64,000 nt of DNA from Pochonia chlamydosporia 170 (lineage: Eukaryota > Ascomycota > Sordariomycetes > Hypocreales > Clavicipitaceae). Below the pieces are notes generated by a model that had not been told where the DNA came from, did no database searches, and was given only the letters and a program-made list of their open reading frames with translations. How positions within the stretch are numbered: the stretch's first letter is position 1; each line of letters opens with the position of its first letter. The stretch lies in assembly GCF_001653235.2 (NCBI RefSeq), contig NW_019154053.1:62001-126000 (forward strand). Direction: 5' to 3'. A program made the position numbers and the translations under genes. Positions 53,331-64,000 of this stretch are shown one piece after another.

Positions 53331-54257
53331 CGCCAAGCAACATATGTCGCGGGCTGGTGTCGAGCATCAAGTCTGCGAATGGTTCTGCATACATCACTTC
53401 GAAAGTTACCGCGCGATATTCCTAGTCACCTGCCAGGAGGGCATGAGTTAAGGAGCCTAGAGCTGATGATGACTTAGTCACTCAGATAGCCGGAGGGAAT
53501 GCGACGGAATTCGATGTGCTGCCCGACTGGTGGGTTAGATTTTTGTAAGGCTGGGTCCGGCTCACAGCTTCTCCAAGCTGTAGCAAGGCAGCCGTATGAT
53601 AATTGTTGTTGCCCCGTAGGCAATACCCTACTGCGATTGCTTTGAATGAGCGACTTCATCTTGACAGCAGTTCGTAACATTAAGAGCTTACGCCAACATG
53701 ATAGCTGCCGAGAACGAGGAACACTACAAGTCACGTCTACAGTATACAGATGGCTGCCCCAACATGGACAAAGATGTCAAATTCTGCTGCACTAATGACA
53801 CGAGTAGTAATTTAATACGAAGGATACTTTCTTTCTCCCATGAAGCTTCCACAGATCGGATCTAGGAATCAGTAAGACCAGAGCTGATGTTCGGTAGCCA
53901 ATTCAGTGTCAAAATTTGAATAGATACCTTGTCTACCATCTTCAGGTGGAGCTCTATGGTTTAATAAGCCTTGGTGTAATCCCAATATTTAGGACACCAT
54001 CCAGAGTTTTCCCAATTAATAATACCAAAAAGCTTTCTACTATAGATTAGAATATTTCGCACATTTAGGTCCCTGTGCGTAAATACGATTTAATGTCTGC
54101 TGCTGTGTGAAGCAAGTGGCACTGGCCGACCATGAGAAGGTCGCTAAACTCCTCGTTCACAAGTGGTCCAATAAACCCCCACACCCCCACCCGATCCTCG
54201 TCAAGGTCCAACCCGGCGTTGACTCTCTAGGCATAGCATGCGTTGCCAAGGGCATTG
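53331..54257. other. Gypsy flank; no gene recognised
   Basis: Holds the hairpin-rich segment at 53583-53626 and short frames without similarity. Confidence 0.35.
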
Positions 54258-54358
54258 GTGACGTGAAAACAGAGCACGAAAAGGAGATCCGGAGAGACGG
54301 AGAGCTGCCAAGCTCGCGGATCGCCAAGCCAAGCCACCTTCGGGCTCGGCCCGTTACA
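54258..54358 (-). mobile_element. Fragment of the TGTAACGG LTR-like family
   Basis: The reverse complement begins TGTAACGGGC and continues GAGCCCGAAGGTGGCT, as at 14538, with a shared TCTCCTTTTC word further on. Similarity fades toward 54258; the other end is not identifiable. Confidence 0.55.
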
Positions 54359-55499
54359 CTTCATGTACAACAAGGTGTGATTTAGCCAAGAAAATGTCAT
54401 TTAGAGCTACACATAAAGTTATAATCTCACAGCAAGATCTATGAGGCTGTGTTTCTTTCGGCATGAACGTCCACCGCGGAATTGAAACGCAACTACCAAA
54501 GCACTGTAGCAATGTGACCAAGATCGACGGCCCCTGAGTAAGTCTGCAATGTGGTACAAAGGTACCGGTATTACACTGAGATATATCACATTAGTAGCGG
54601 GCGCTTGCGGGCTCTTGCAAATATCTACTCAAAACGCATTCTTTGAGCCAGTGCCGAAGGACGGAAATGTTGATCCAAAAATTCGTCATAGTGGCTTGCA
54701 ATACGAAGGAGTACGACTTGCCTGTCTGTATTTCCTAGACTGTTCGGCAGACTCCGTCAACTGACTTCTGCACAGGTTGGTTAATCATCTGCCACATCTG
54801 TATGCTTGATGTAGGACAATTCAATGCACCAGCACCATCTCATGTCGCTGAAAGGGTACAGGACTGGCTAAGGTTTCATATTGAGCCTGGAAGCTACTAA
54901 TAATACTCATCGGGCTTTCGGCTAGGGCCACACGTATTAAATTAGAAGAATATGAGATGCCAATGTCCCGAAGTAAGATCGAGGTTCAAAGGCTGAGTGA
55001 CTTCATGAACCTCTATGGTTGACTACCTGAGCACATCCGTATTCTCATGGTCGGTTAAAATACAGTGGAGATCTGGCTTCAAGCATAAGTCACCCTGTCT
55101 TGTTCTAGCACCGGGTCTCGAAACGAGCCCTTTTTGAACAGTAGCCAATCACTTCCACAGTACTTGCCTGCATGGTCCGCAATGCTTCTTGCGTCTTCAC
55201 ATAGATAGATAGGACGAAGGGGTGACGTCGGCAAACATCCGAAATATAGCGCACCCCATAGTCTCCCACGTCAGTTAGGCCTCGCATGGCTGCATGAGAT
55301 GCGCGGTGAACTGTTGTTCCAAAGGAAAGCGGACAGCCAGTTCAGGCCAAGAACTAACCAGTGAATCGGTCGCTTGGGCTGATTCCGATACGAGAACGTC
55401 AATTTGCATGCAGCCACGGCGGCGCTAACCGCAATTTGCCACATACCGTAGGACCAAGGCGTCCGTACTCTGTTTGACCGCGGAACGCCACTATACCGG
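54359..55499. other. No gene recognised
   Basis: Short frames only. Part of the 55380-55500 stretch may be the decayed start of the PNP pseudogene that follows. Confidence 0.35.
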
Positions 55500-56400
55500 C
55501 AGTTGAGGGTACCTCGTTTCAGGGAATGTCGTCCGAGATCTCTTATCTGAAATGGGCAAGGCCAACACAGTTGCGGCAGCGGCCAGCACGTGGTCGAGAT
55601 ACGGAGCTCTACAGCTAGCGCTTCTAGCGGGGATATGTGGCGACGTTCCGTCCTATGGCCAAGACGAGATTATGCTAGGAGATGTGGTCATAGGTAAGAC
55701 GGCTGCTCAATACAGAAAATAACCCGATTAGTCTATACGCACGCATACGGTAGAAGACAATCTAAGCAAACACGACAAAATGTCCGAAGCTTTTCGTCGA
55801 TGTTCGACACGGACAACGGCGCCGCTTTGGTCAGAGACAGGATCGCTCGTTATCTCAGACGGCTCCAATCAAAAGAGGGGAGGCATCAGACCAAATCCAG
55901 GTTATCCTGGGACAGCTGAGGATAAGCTATATGGATCGTCATATGCACCGTGTCTCACCTACGTGCATTTACAGAGATTGGCATGGAAGGATGCATCTAA
56001 TGTATGGCGACACTCTTAGTTCGCCTTGCCATGATTTGGGATGCGACGAAAGATACCTGGGACGTAGAGAACAACTTCATGCGAGGTGGCAGTTAGAGCA
56101 GGGAAGGAAAGACGAGGCGCAAGAACCTGCTGTCCATATTAGCGCAACTGCATCGGGCGATACAGTGATGTAGTCAGGAGAGTATCGGGATAGAATCACC
56201 AAAAAGAAAGCTTTATTGCGTTTGAGATGGAGAGAGTTGTGGTATGAGGAGAAATGCCATGCATTGTGGTGAACGATTATGCCAACTGCCACAAGAACAA
56301 GAAGTGGCACGATTTCGCAGCGGCGACGGCAGCATCGGGATCGAAGGCGATTCTAGGACGATATATCGAAACCGACCGAGGTCGGGCCGGGCAGTGGGAG
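55500..56400 (+). pseudogene. Decayed PNP_UDP domain of an NLR-3-like receptor
   Basis: Collinear with 21830-22715 of NLR-3 through several frames. It shows an EMGKA motif, a LALLAGICGDVPSYGQDEI equivalent, then SKHDK, MFDTDNG, the DLGCDERYL segment and [17 protein letters not shown]. At least four stops or frameshifts are present (near 55720, 55920, 56020 and 56170-56280), and the FEMECAG active-site motif is destroyed. No NB-ARC or TPR part follows. It is a long-dead paralogue or partial duplicate of NLR-3. Confidence 0.8.
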
Positions 56401-57698
56401 CGAATCAATAGAGTCGGTTGTAAATATAAGGTTACACATCATGCTTATTAGAAGGAATACGAGAAGGGGCCTGAACCCCTGTTCCGTTTATTGCCCGAGA
56501 TTTCAAGCCTTCAAGGAATCCTTCAATGCCTATCATCCGATACGACATACCCCACATATCTCGGCTGCAAAAGCCACACGGAATATGCCAGGTAGGCTCT
56601 GCGTTAAGGGTATTTCCCCAGTGCCGAAATTGAGATATCACATGTGATTCCTTCAACCGGGTCTAGAAGAGTGTACTCTGATACCTCAGGTGTAAGCCTC
56701 CACGGTTTACGCATGTACGAATATATATTATAAGAGCAGGGCGTTGGGAAGTCGGCAGATGGTGAACTATGCAATACACAATGCCGAGCTGAGAGAAGAG
56801 AGGACGTCTCAGCCTTACAACATGTCAGGAACCCCTATCTGCCAGGTGATTGGTGCCCACGCTACACATGCATATTCGCGCCATTCTCAATCAGAATAAG
56901 GTTGGATCACCTGAGAGCCCTCTAGCGGCTACCCAGCTCCATGGTCAGCCCGTGGCTTGACCATTGCCTCCCGGTTTCCCTTGGTACCCTGGCCGACAAG
57001 TTGACAAATATCGATCCAATAGTGTCTCTGTCAACGAATATAAGTGGTACTAAATGGCTTAGCATTAGAGCGCGTTCTTTTTGTTGACAGTCTCTTGCAG
57101 CCAGACGAAGGCTGACAGGCTTGGGGAGCGAGGGTCGGGACGTCCCATGTGATGGGAGGGTTTGTAAATTTTTCTTTATTCACCGCAAGTTTACCAACTG
57201 GGTGGTTGGTGGCAAGGCTGATGTAATGCTCAATCATTGCAGAGTCGCAATCCACTCCACGGGAGACCTCCATGAACCGGTTTAGAGGTGGTAAGTGGCG
57301 TAAAAGACGGCGTGTATGCGCCTACTGTCCACTGTTAGATTCATGATGCCTCACTTGATTCTAATCACTACCTTAAACTCTCCGAACGTCTTCCATCGCG
57401 CTGTTAAGGTTATAGTCGGATCTTGAGCGTGGAGTCGTGGACCGTAGTTGTGGCCCCTTCTAATCCACAAACGAGCCGCTAACAGCGCCAAGGCTGGGAA
57501 ATGTTTACAGTGGAGAGTTCCCAGTTACAAGGTTTGTGGATGAAATACCTCTTGTCCGTGAACTCACGTAGGCTCGTCAGACACCGGGTAACGATCAATA
57601 GAGGGGATAAAGAGGCCGTGTCCATGGCAGCGACGTAAAACGTCTAATCCCGTCACAAATTCAAGCTTATCATTTTAGAATTTTGGCATATATAACTA
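56401..57698. other. No gene recognised
   Basis: A minus-strand frame at 57031-57273 has coding-like composition but no similarity I recognise. I do not call it as a gene. Confidence 0.35.
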
Positions 57699-59541
57699 AC
57701 GTAGGTGCTTAGCGGGTCGCTCAACATAGCGAGCCGCTCACTCCGCAAGGCAAATGGAACCATCCTTCTTTAACTACATACTTCTCGACGGAAAATCATG
57801 GACTCTGTAAAAAAAGAGAAAAACATAATCTTAGCTTACCAAGCTATACAACATAATCCTAAGCTAAGCATTCGAGCAGCTGCAGCGATCTACGAGGTTC
57901 CATTTAGCACGCTTAAGGATCGGATCAATGGTATTACTGCGAGATGCGATACTATGCCCAATTGTCGAAAACTTACAAATCTAGAGGAATTAACAATCGG
58001 TGAATATTTTCTTGACCTAGATTCGCGCTCATTTCCTCCCCGGCTTAGTGGTGTGCAAGATATGGCGAATCGACTGCTGGCCGATCGCGACGCGCCTCCC
58101 GTGGGACCACGATGGGCTTCAAACTTTGTTAAGCGCTACAAGGAGCTTACTACGCGTTTTGCGCGTAGATATGACTATAAGAGTGCCTTATGTGAGGATC
58201 CAAAGCTAATTCAACCCTGATTTGAGCTTGTGCGCAATACAGTCGCGAAATATGGCATACTGGAGGAGGACTTCCACAACTTTGATGAGACTGGCTTTAT
58301 GATGGGCATGATCTCAACCACCATGGTTGTCACAAGCTCGGATAGGTATGGGAAACCAACCTTAGCTCAGCCAGGTGAAAAAGAATGGGTTTCGTCGATC
58401 TATTAATTCTCGAGGTGAGGCTATCCCGCCATTTATCATCGTTCGGGGCAATATCATCTGTCCAACTGGTATGAAGACAGCGCGCTACCGAAGGATTGGG
58501 TTATCGCCACAACTCACAACGGCTGGACGACAAATGAGAAAGGCGTAGAATGGATCCAGCACTTTGAAAAGCATACTAAAGCACGAACGCGTGGAACTTA
58601 TCGTCTTCTGATCATGGATGGGCATGAAAGCCACCACTCGACGGAATTTGAGCTTTTTTGCAAGGGCCGTAATATTATCACTCTCTGTATGCCGTCACAT
58701 TCATCTCATATTCAGCCACTGGATGTTGGTTGTTTTGGGCCGTTGAAGAAGGCATATGGTCAGGAAATTGAATGGTTGATGAGAGCGCATATCACGCATA
58801 TTACGAAGATCGACTTCCTACCCGCATTTTTTGCGGCATTTCAAGCTGCAATGACAGAAAAAAACGTTAAGGGAGGATTCGGAGGTGCGGGTTTTGTTCC
58901 AATTGATCCGGAAAGTGTTCTGTCGCGGCTAGATGTAAAGTTACGCACGCCATCACCTGTGGAGGGCATCGCCGAGCTGCCTAGCCTTTGGGTTCCGAAG
59001 ACGCCAAACAATCCAGCCGAAGCAACTTCGCCGACCAATTATATTAAAAGAATATAGTCATCAGGAAAGCTCGCCAACATCTATTTTAGCAGCTATTGAT
59101 CAAGTTGCGAAGGGGGCATGCGGAATAATGCACAAGATGGCTTTATTGAAGGCAGAGAATGAACAGCTACGAGAGGTCAATGCGACAATAAGCAAGAGGC
59201 GCGGGGCCAGAAAAACAAGGTTACGTCAAGGTGGCAGCATGACTATTGCCGAGGGACAGGCTCTTCAGGATCAAAAGGACGTTGAGCAGCAGATACAGCA
59301 AGATATTCGCCGAACTGGAGGTCGGAAGCCGAGGAATGAGACCAAGATTCGGCGATGTGGCACATGCGGCAATCCTGGTCATAATGCACGCACTTGTCAC
59401 TGTAGAAACATCTATTGAGAAGGATAGCAATAAAGATTAATTGCAATCTTTGCGCTGCGGTTGCCTTTTTCATGATATGGGGGATAGAGCTGTTTTGGGT
59501 GTCCAGCTCACTGATGTGTCCAGCTCGCTGGTGGAGTACGT
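57699..59541 (+). mobile_element. Fot/pogo-type DNA transposon
   Basis: About 1.84 kb flanked by TA on both sides. The ends share an ACGTA start and an AGCG word about 15 bp in, but the rest is degenerate, so exact termini are tentative. Size, TA target and the pogo-type transposase agree with the Fot1 group of fungi. Confidence 0.6.
57798..59418 (+). pseudogene. Fot/pogo transposase (DDD), multiply broken, with C-terminal CCHC
   Basis: N-terminal psq/CENP-B-like HTH (ILAYQAIQHNPKLSIRAAA), second HTH (GPRWASNFVKRYKEL), then a DDE_1 core with D (NFDETGFMMG), D (LLIMDGHESHHS) and D (IQPLDVGCFGPLKKAY). A charged C-terminal helix and a zinc knuckle, CGTCGNPGHNARTC, complete the protein. Lesions: UGA at 58218-58220 where the family has Trp or another residue, a frameshift near 58390, and a stop at 59055-59057 before the C-terminal part. 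The catalytic residues survive. It is inactive in this form but could supply ends for mobilisation in trans. Confidence 0.8.
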
Positions 59542-61175
59542 TATAGTGATCACAAAGACATTGTCCAAGGGCAAGCCGCTGAGCGTCCCACTGTTTGTTT
59601 AAATGTGTAAACAATGTCAAGCTAAAAATGCCACATTCGGCCGTAAACTTACCAACTGGCCGTAATGATTATCGCCGTCTCTGGCAGACGGCGGTTGCTT
59701 CAATAATTGGCGCCAAAACTGGCGTAATTGTGCACCCGATTCAATTAAACAGGTACCGGCGCCTGGGAACTATTTTGGCCATAACCGGCTGAACCTGCCC
59801 ATGGCCGTACCCATGTCTGAGGGGCTGGGCTGCACGATTGTGCTGCATGTCGCTTTCAACAATCCCAATACCGCCATTTTCAGTGGGAAATAAACATTTG
59901 CTTCTTACAGCTGTGACACTTGCCCTGTTGAACTCCTCCTGACCATTCCATCATATCGATACCATGCTGCCTAAAGAGGAAGACTGCATGTCGCCTGCCC
60001 ATCCAACTTCTGTCTCTACCAAAAGGTCTACTTTCACTTTGGACGTGATTCTTGATCTCCATAGCTTGTTCAAGTCACGAACGCGACTCTGATGCAGGTC
60101 TTGTTGCAACGCGCCTGGCAGGGGACTTGCAGTACCATTTCCTATTCAGACGTTAGCCAGGACTGGCGTCTCTTAAACCCTGCTTAGCGCAATAATCCTT
60201 GTCACTTGACTGTCCCGACCTGACTGTCCCGAGCCATTCCGCCCGACGTTGACCTCTAAAATTGTCTTCAACGAAGAATAAAACGGCTGCATCGAATGAA
60301 ACAAATAAAAATATTACTTTGGTTGCACAGTATAGCGTTGGGTATCTACTTGCGTAAGCTTTACCACATGATCAGCAGTGGTTGTGCGCTGGTGCGTGCC
60401 GAAAGCTAGATTTGGACAGAAGTCGAATTCTACTAAAAACGGTTCCATCGCCAAACGTCCCTCACTTTGGAGCATTCTGATATCGCTATACAAAACTGTC
60501 ATTCACTTTAGTCCTAATCTCCAACTGCAGGTGGCTGGACGTCATATAATTAAAATTTCCCAGGCTAATCTCTCCTCCGTCATGCAACGCGAATATCCTA
60601 ACCACATATCAGCGAATACAGGTCTATTTAGGTCATACGGCTGAGTATCATTAAGAAAAGAATCCATGTGAGACGGACTATGCCGACTTGGGGCATACAT
60701 TTCTCACACATGCCGGCTTTCCTGCACTTTGCGTCTGTCAACTGGTCTGCGTACTCCTGAGCATTACGCATCTTGAACGGTTACGATAGGAAGACGGTGC
60801 CGTGGTTTTAGCTAAAGGCTCGTATAGATCATCGCATTATCACGGTAGATATGTTGAATATGCGTTCTTATGAATTCAAACTTAATTTCTACCCAAAAAG
60901 ACAGATCTTAGCATTGCTGTGCACTGTCCGATTGCGATACCGGAAAGTTACCACCCCTATCTGCCAGACGGTTGGGGACCACGACAGCAACGTAAACATT
61001 GGCTGGCAGTCGAAGGCCACGGGAGAACTGAGTCTGAAGAAGCAAGGTAGGACCTTTCAGGTCGGCCTTAGTATATATGGATTAAATTTCCTGTCCATTG
61101 TTGCACTTCTAGAATTCCTACAATTTGCAGCTCCTTTATTGCATACCTTACAAAGCAGTTTTAGTCCAATATTAG
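59542..61175. other. 5' region of the lectin-like gene; no gene recognised
   Basis: Contains repeated GGCCGTAA and GGCG words near 59640-59730 and unsupported short frames. Confidence 0.35.
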
Positions 61176-61214
61176 ATGGAAATGCTGTCCGGTATCTCAA
61201 TGATGCCATTCCAG

Positions 61215-63158
61215 ATGGCAGTCCGCCTCCTCTCTCCCGTGCTTATTGTTCTTACCATCCTGACTTTGTTTGCCTCTGCCTACGTTCCCAGTGCTGGCTG
61301 TGTTGGTGAAGTGTCCAGTGTTTCCCGAGCCCCGGGTTTAATAGACGTTTTCACTGTCGGGTCCGACGGGAAGGTCTACACAGCTGCGTGGACACCAAGA
61401 GATGTATCCTTCCGCGGATGGTGGCACATTGCTTCGACATCAGATATCGAAGTTCCACCCTGTTCCTCTGTTTCAGTCGTATCCAGGTCGTTGGATAAGT
61501 TGGACGTCTTCGTTGCCGGTATCGATGGTCGGGTGTACTCGGCTTCGTGGGCACAAGGGGACACGACATGGCATGGTTGGTTCTTCATTAATGCGGAGGT
61601 GTTGCCAGGCTCGCATATTGAATCTATTTCTCGTTCGGACGGCAAAATTGATTTGTTTGTCACGGGCCTGGACGAAAGAGTTTGGCACGCTTCGTTCCAG
61701 CACAGCGACTTCGCAGCCACTCGCTGGGCACCGATTGGAACACTCAAAGTATCGCCTGCCTCCCGCATTGGGTCTGTGTCTCGTGACAAGGGTAAGATTG
61801 ATGTGTTCGTCACGGGAGCTGATGGTCTTATCTACTCTTCATCGTGGGAGCCTGGCCTGAGCAAGTTCCGTGACTGGGTGCACATCGGTGGACGAACAGT
61901 ACCTGGCACTCCTATCACGGCAGTCTCACGAGCGGAAAATCAGATCGATATTTTCCTTATCGGTTTGGACGAGAAGGTTTGGACGAGCTACTATCGCCCT
62001 GGCAGAACGACATATGGCGGTTGGAGATCTATTCCATCAGCGAACTTTCCACCGCACACAATCGTGTCAGCCGTAGTACCGTCAGTTCACGACATCCATA
62101 TCTTTGCCACGTCAAGGACCGGCGCCATAATTACCACTTTCCAGAAGGACGCCACACCGGAGTGGTCAGCCTGGGAGTCGGTACGTCGCGGAACAACAGT
62201 TCCTGGGGCACCCGTCGGTGCACTCAGGCGCGGCCCCGGAAAGATCGACGTGTTCATGACTGGTATCGATGCAAAAGTCAGAACATCAGCTTGGCAGGTT
62301 GGCCCAAGTGGTTTCGGGAACTGGGCTTCAGTCGGTACCCTTGTCGGAGGCATGACCGACCCTAAACCTGGTCAATGGAGGGAAGTGGGCATTGCATACG
62401 GGGTTGAGAACTCTGACTTTTCAGATGAGGCCCAAGGCATAGCCACTGACAACAACTTCTGGTACCTGTCAACTAACACGAAAGACAACAAGTCCGTCCG
62501 GAAGGTCAGTAATGCCGGGGATGTGGTAGCAACGATAAAAGTGCCAATGAACGGCGAGGATGTGCATGTCGGCGCATTATCACATTATCAAGGATGGCTG
62601 TATGTCCCAATTCAATACCCACATGGCATCTGGAAATTCAGGGCCGATTTTACCCGGGAAGAGTGGCTTCCCATTGGTATCTCAGACAATGTTCTCTCCT
62701 TCGCTGCCATCAATCCATTGAATGGAAGATTGTACACGACTCGTTTTGACATATATACACTCCAGACCCCTACTCTCTATGCTTATGACCGCAACACCAT
62801 GACAAGGAAGCCAGAAGACGATATTATCCTGGGCTCAACACCTATCCCTCTAGCCAATATTCAAGGTGGAGTGTTCACCGCACGTGGGCGGCTTATTCTT
62901 GTGACAAGCGATGCGGAAGCGTACGACTACTCGAACTACTTGTTTGTATTTTCGGCAAGAACTGGGTATTGCTTCGGCATGAAATCTCTGGGAAGCTACG
63001 GATCGGCTGGTTCTGAGACGGAATCCGTCGCTGTGCGACCGTGGAGATTCGATTCGAGACGGGCCCCTGTGCATGTCTTGGAGCTGGACAATGATATCTG
63101 GACGGCGGATGACTTTTATATTCACAGCTATTCTGTACCATTTCCAGACCTTCTTTAA
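61215..63158 (+). CDS. Secreted seven-repeat beta-propeller, lectin-like protein
   Basis: 647 aa from the ATG at 61215, which gives a clean signal peptide (MAVRLLSPVLIVLTILTLF); an in-frame ATG at 61176 adds 13 residues. Seven repeats of about 48 residues follow, each with a pattern like SVSRxxGKIDVFVTGxDGxVY and an SSWxxG..F..W strand. This matches PLL-like (Photorhabdus lectin type) seven-bladed propellers, several of which bind fucose or other sugars. From about residue 385 a second domain of ~260 residues starts (QGIATDNNFWYLST, HVGALSHYQGWLYVPIQYPH) and resembles another propeller; I cannot name it. It is probably extracellular. Possible roles are glycan binding on hosts or on competing microbes. 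It is not in an obvious cluster. Confidence 0.75.
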   Translation: MAVRLLSPVLIVLTILTLFASAYVPSAGCVGEVSSVSRAPGLIDVFTVGSDGKVYTAAWTPRDVSFRGWWHIASTSDIEVPPCSSVSVVSRSLDKLDVFVAGIDGRVYSASWAQGDTTWHGWFFINAEVLPGSHIESISRSDGKIDLFVTGLDERVWHASFQHSDFAATRWAPIGTLKVSPASRIGSVSRDKGKIDVFVTGADGLIYSSSWEPGLSKFRDWVHIGGRTVPGTPITAVSRAENQIDIFLIGLDEKVWTSYYRPGRTTYGGWRSIPSANFPPHTIVSAVVPSVHDIHIFATSRTGAIITTFQKDATPEWSAWESVRRGTTVPGAPVGALRRGPGKIDVFMTGIDAKVRTSAWQVGPSGFGNWASVGTLVGGMTDPKPGQWREVGIAYGVENSDFSDEAQGIATDNNFWYLSTNTKDNKSVRKVSNAGDVVATIKVPMNGEDVHVGALSHYQGWLYVPIQYPHGIWKFRADFTREEWLPIGISDNVLSFAAINPLNGRLYTTRFDIYTLQTPTLYAYDRNTMTRKPEDDIILGSTPIPLANIQGGVFTARGRLILVTSDAEAYDYSNYLFVFSARTGYCFGMKSLGSYGSAGSETESVAVRPWRFDSRRAPVHVLELDNDIWTADDFYIHSYSVPFPDLL

Positions 63159-64000
63159 TTTCCTCGAAATAGTCATTACTTATGTCAAGCTGTATTTCTT
63201 TTTCCCTTCGCTCATGGTCGGCCTTCAGTTGGGAACATGCTCCAGAATGGTGGGCTTCGGTCCAAGCATCTGCCGTTTCACTTCTAGTCTCCCTATAATA
63301 ATAGTTAATACTTCATTTAATTGACCACATACACTGAAATATTGAGCTCGATGTTGCTCATGATTCGACGCTGTGTCGCTTCAAGTAAATCTTGGGATTG
63401 TCAAAACGAAGCAGTATAAATGCAATGGCTGTTATGCGAAGCGCGCCATTCCAAGTACCAATCTGACGCAGGCATCCGCGACAACACTTTCTTAAAACCA
63501 TGCTGTCAATATTACTGTATCTCTATTAATATAATGATGATAACTACCATCGTCAAAACCATCGTTAATGTAACGGGCTGATCCAGTGGCCAAAACATGA
63601 CGAAGACAACGCAACCGCAACGCACATAACACCCAGCATACGTTTCAGGTGCAAAGCCAAATATCCAAAGAACACAGAAAATAAGTTATTTTGATCCAAA
63701 TCTACGCCGGCGTGCAGTAGGCAGGAAAAATACATCAACGGTATCCCTTTGACTGCGAAAGTGTTACGTTTTAGCGCGCCTCATTTCTACTTCGCGATAC
63801 ATCAGTCAGCCCCTCCATCCCCGTAGTAAACAATACAATCAATGCATTCATGACCCGAAAATGGAAGGTATGCCACAGTATTTGCAACCATTTAATACAT
63901 AAAATTACACGGCTAATGGCTATCTAGGTGCAAAGCGCCTAGCTGCTTTGCCGCAAGGGGCGCCCAAACGACGCTGCATCCAGCCAAACGAGCCGCCTTC
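63159..64000. other. 3' flank of the lectin-like gene; LTR-end motif
   Basis: No gene is seen. TGTAACGGGCTGA at 63569 matches the start of the LTR-like family, but I cannot follow the remainder or find the other end. Confidence 0.4.

Noticed and set aside
60851..61309. 152-codon frame overlapping the start of the lectin-like gene
   Set aside because: Different frame with no similarity; the overlapping frame has a signal peptide and seven repeats.
1..64000. A Starship giant element as explanation for NLR and transposon clustering
   Set aside because: I saw no DUF3435 tyrosine-recombinase captain gene or other Starship hallmark in the window; it could lie outside.

Overview
The window is nuclear DNA of a filamentous ascomycete, most likely a sordariomycete and possibly a member of the Hypocreales. 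The evidence is short spliceosomal introns (52-71 nt, GT..AG), fungal NLR receptors with an N-terminal nucleoside-phosphorylase (PNP_UDP) domain, a class II hydrophobin remnant, a secreted subtilase with a PA insert, an OrsD/DUF3505 gene, and typical fungal transposons (hAT, MULE, Fot/pogo, Ty1/copia, chromodomain Ty3/gypsy, remnants of LINE and Tc1 type). I see no tRNA, rRNA or CRISPR. Species cannot be named from the sequence alone.

Layout. 0-2.3 kb: 3' end of a hAT transposon, a broken dynamin-like GTPase fragment and an unrecognised protein. 2.3-14.1 kb: two divergent NLR genes of PNP-NACHT-ankyrin type, separated by old Tc1-like and LINE debris. 8.2-20.8 kb: a pair of about 0.9-kb inverted repeats enclosing the second NLR, an ankyrin remnant carrying a solo LTR-like insertion, and a bZIP gene. 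21.6-25.8 kb: a third NLR (PNP, NB-ARC, 14 near-identical TPR units) whose stop codon overlaps the first bases of a MULE terminal repeat. 25.8-37.4 kb: a transposon nest of two MULEs, a solo LTR inside one transposase and a complete copia element with identical LTRs. 38-41.5 kb: hydrophobin remnant and an intact secreted subtilase. 42.4-45 kb: an OrsD-family gene broken by two hAT-type MITEs with perfect 8-bp target duplications. 45.2-47.3 kb: truncated copia abutting an orphan PNP-domain fragment. 47.5-53.3 kb: chromodomain gypsy element with an apparent -1 frameshift signal. 55.5-56.4 kb: decayed PNP-NLR. 57.7-59.5 kb: Fot/pogo transposon. 61.2-63.2 kb: secreted seven-repeat beta-propeller lectin-like protein.

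How it fits together. Three intact NLRs plus at least three NLR-derived fragments (PNP pieces at 45.4 and 55.5 kb, ankyrin piece at 14.5 kb) lie in 54 kb of nested transposons. The two ankyrin NLRs share closely related PNP exons and the same phase-1 intron, but their NACHT modules differ strongly. That pattern suggests N-terminal effector exons are exchanged between receptors. The ligand-sensing repeats (ANK, TPR) have high internal similarity, as expected for repeats evolving by unequal exchange in self/non-self recognition. This looks like a birth-and-death cluster for fungal immunity or incompatibility receptors.
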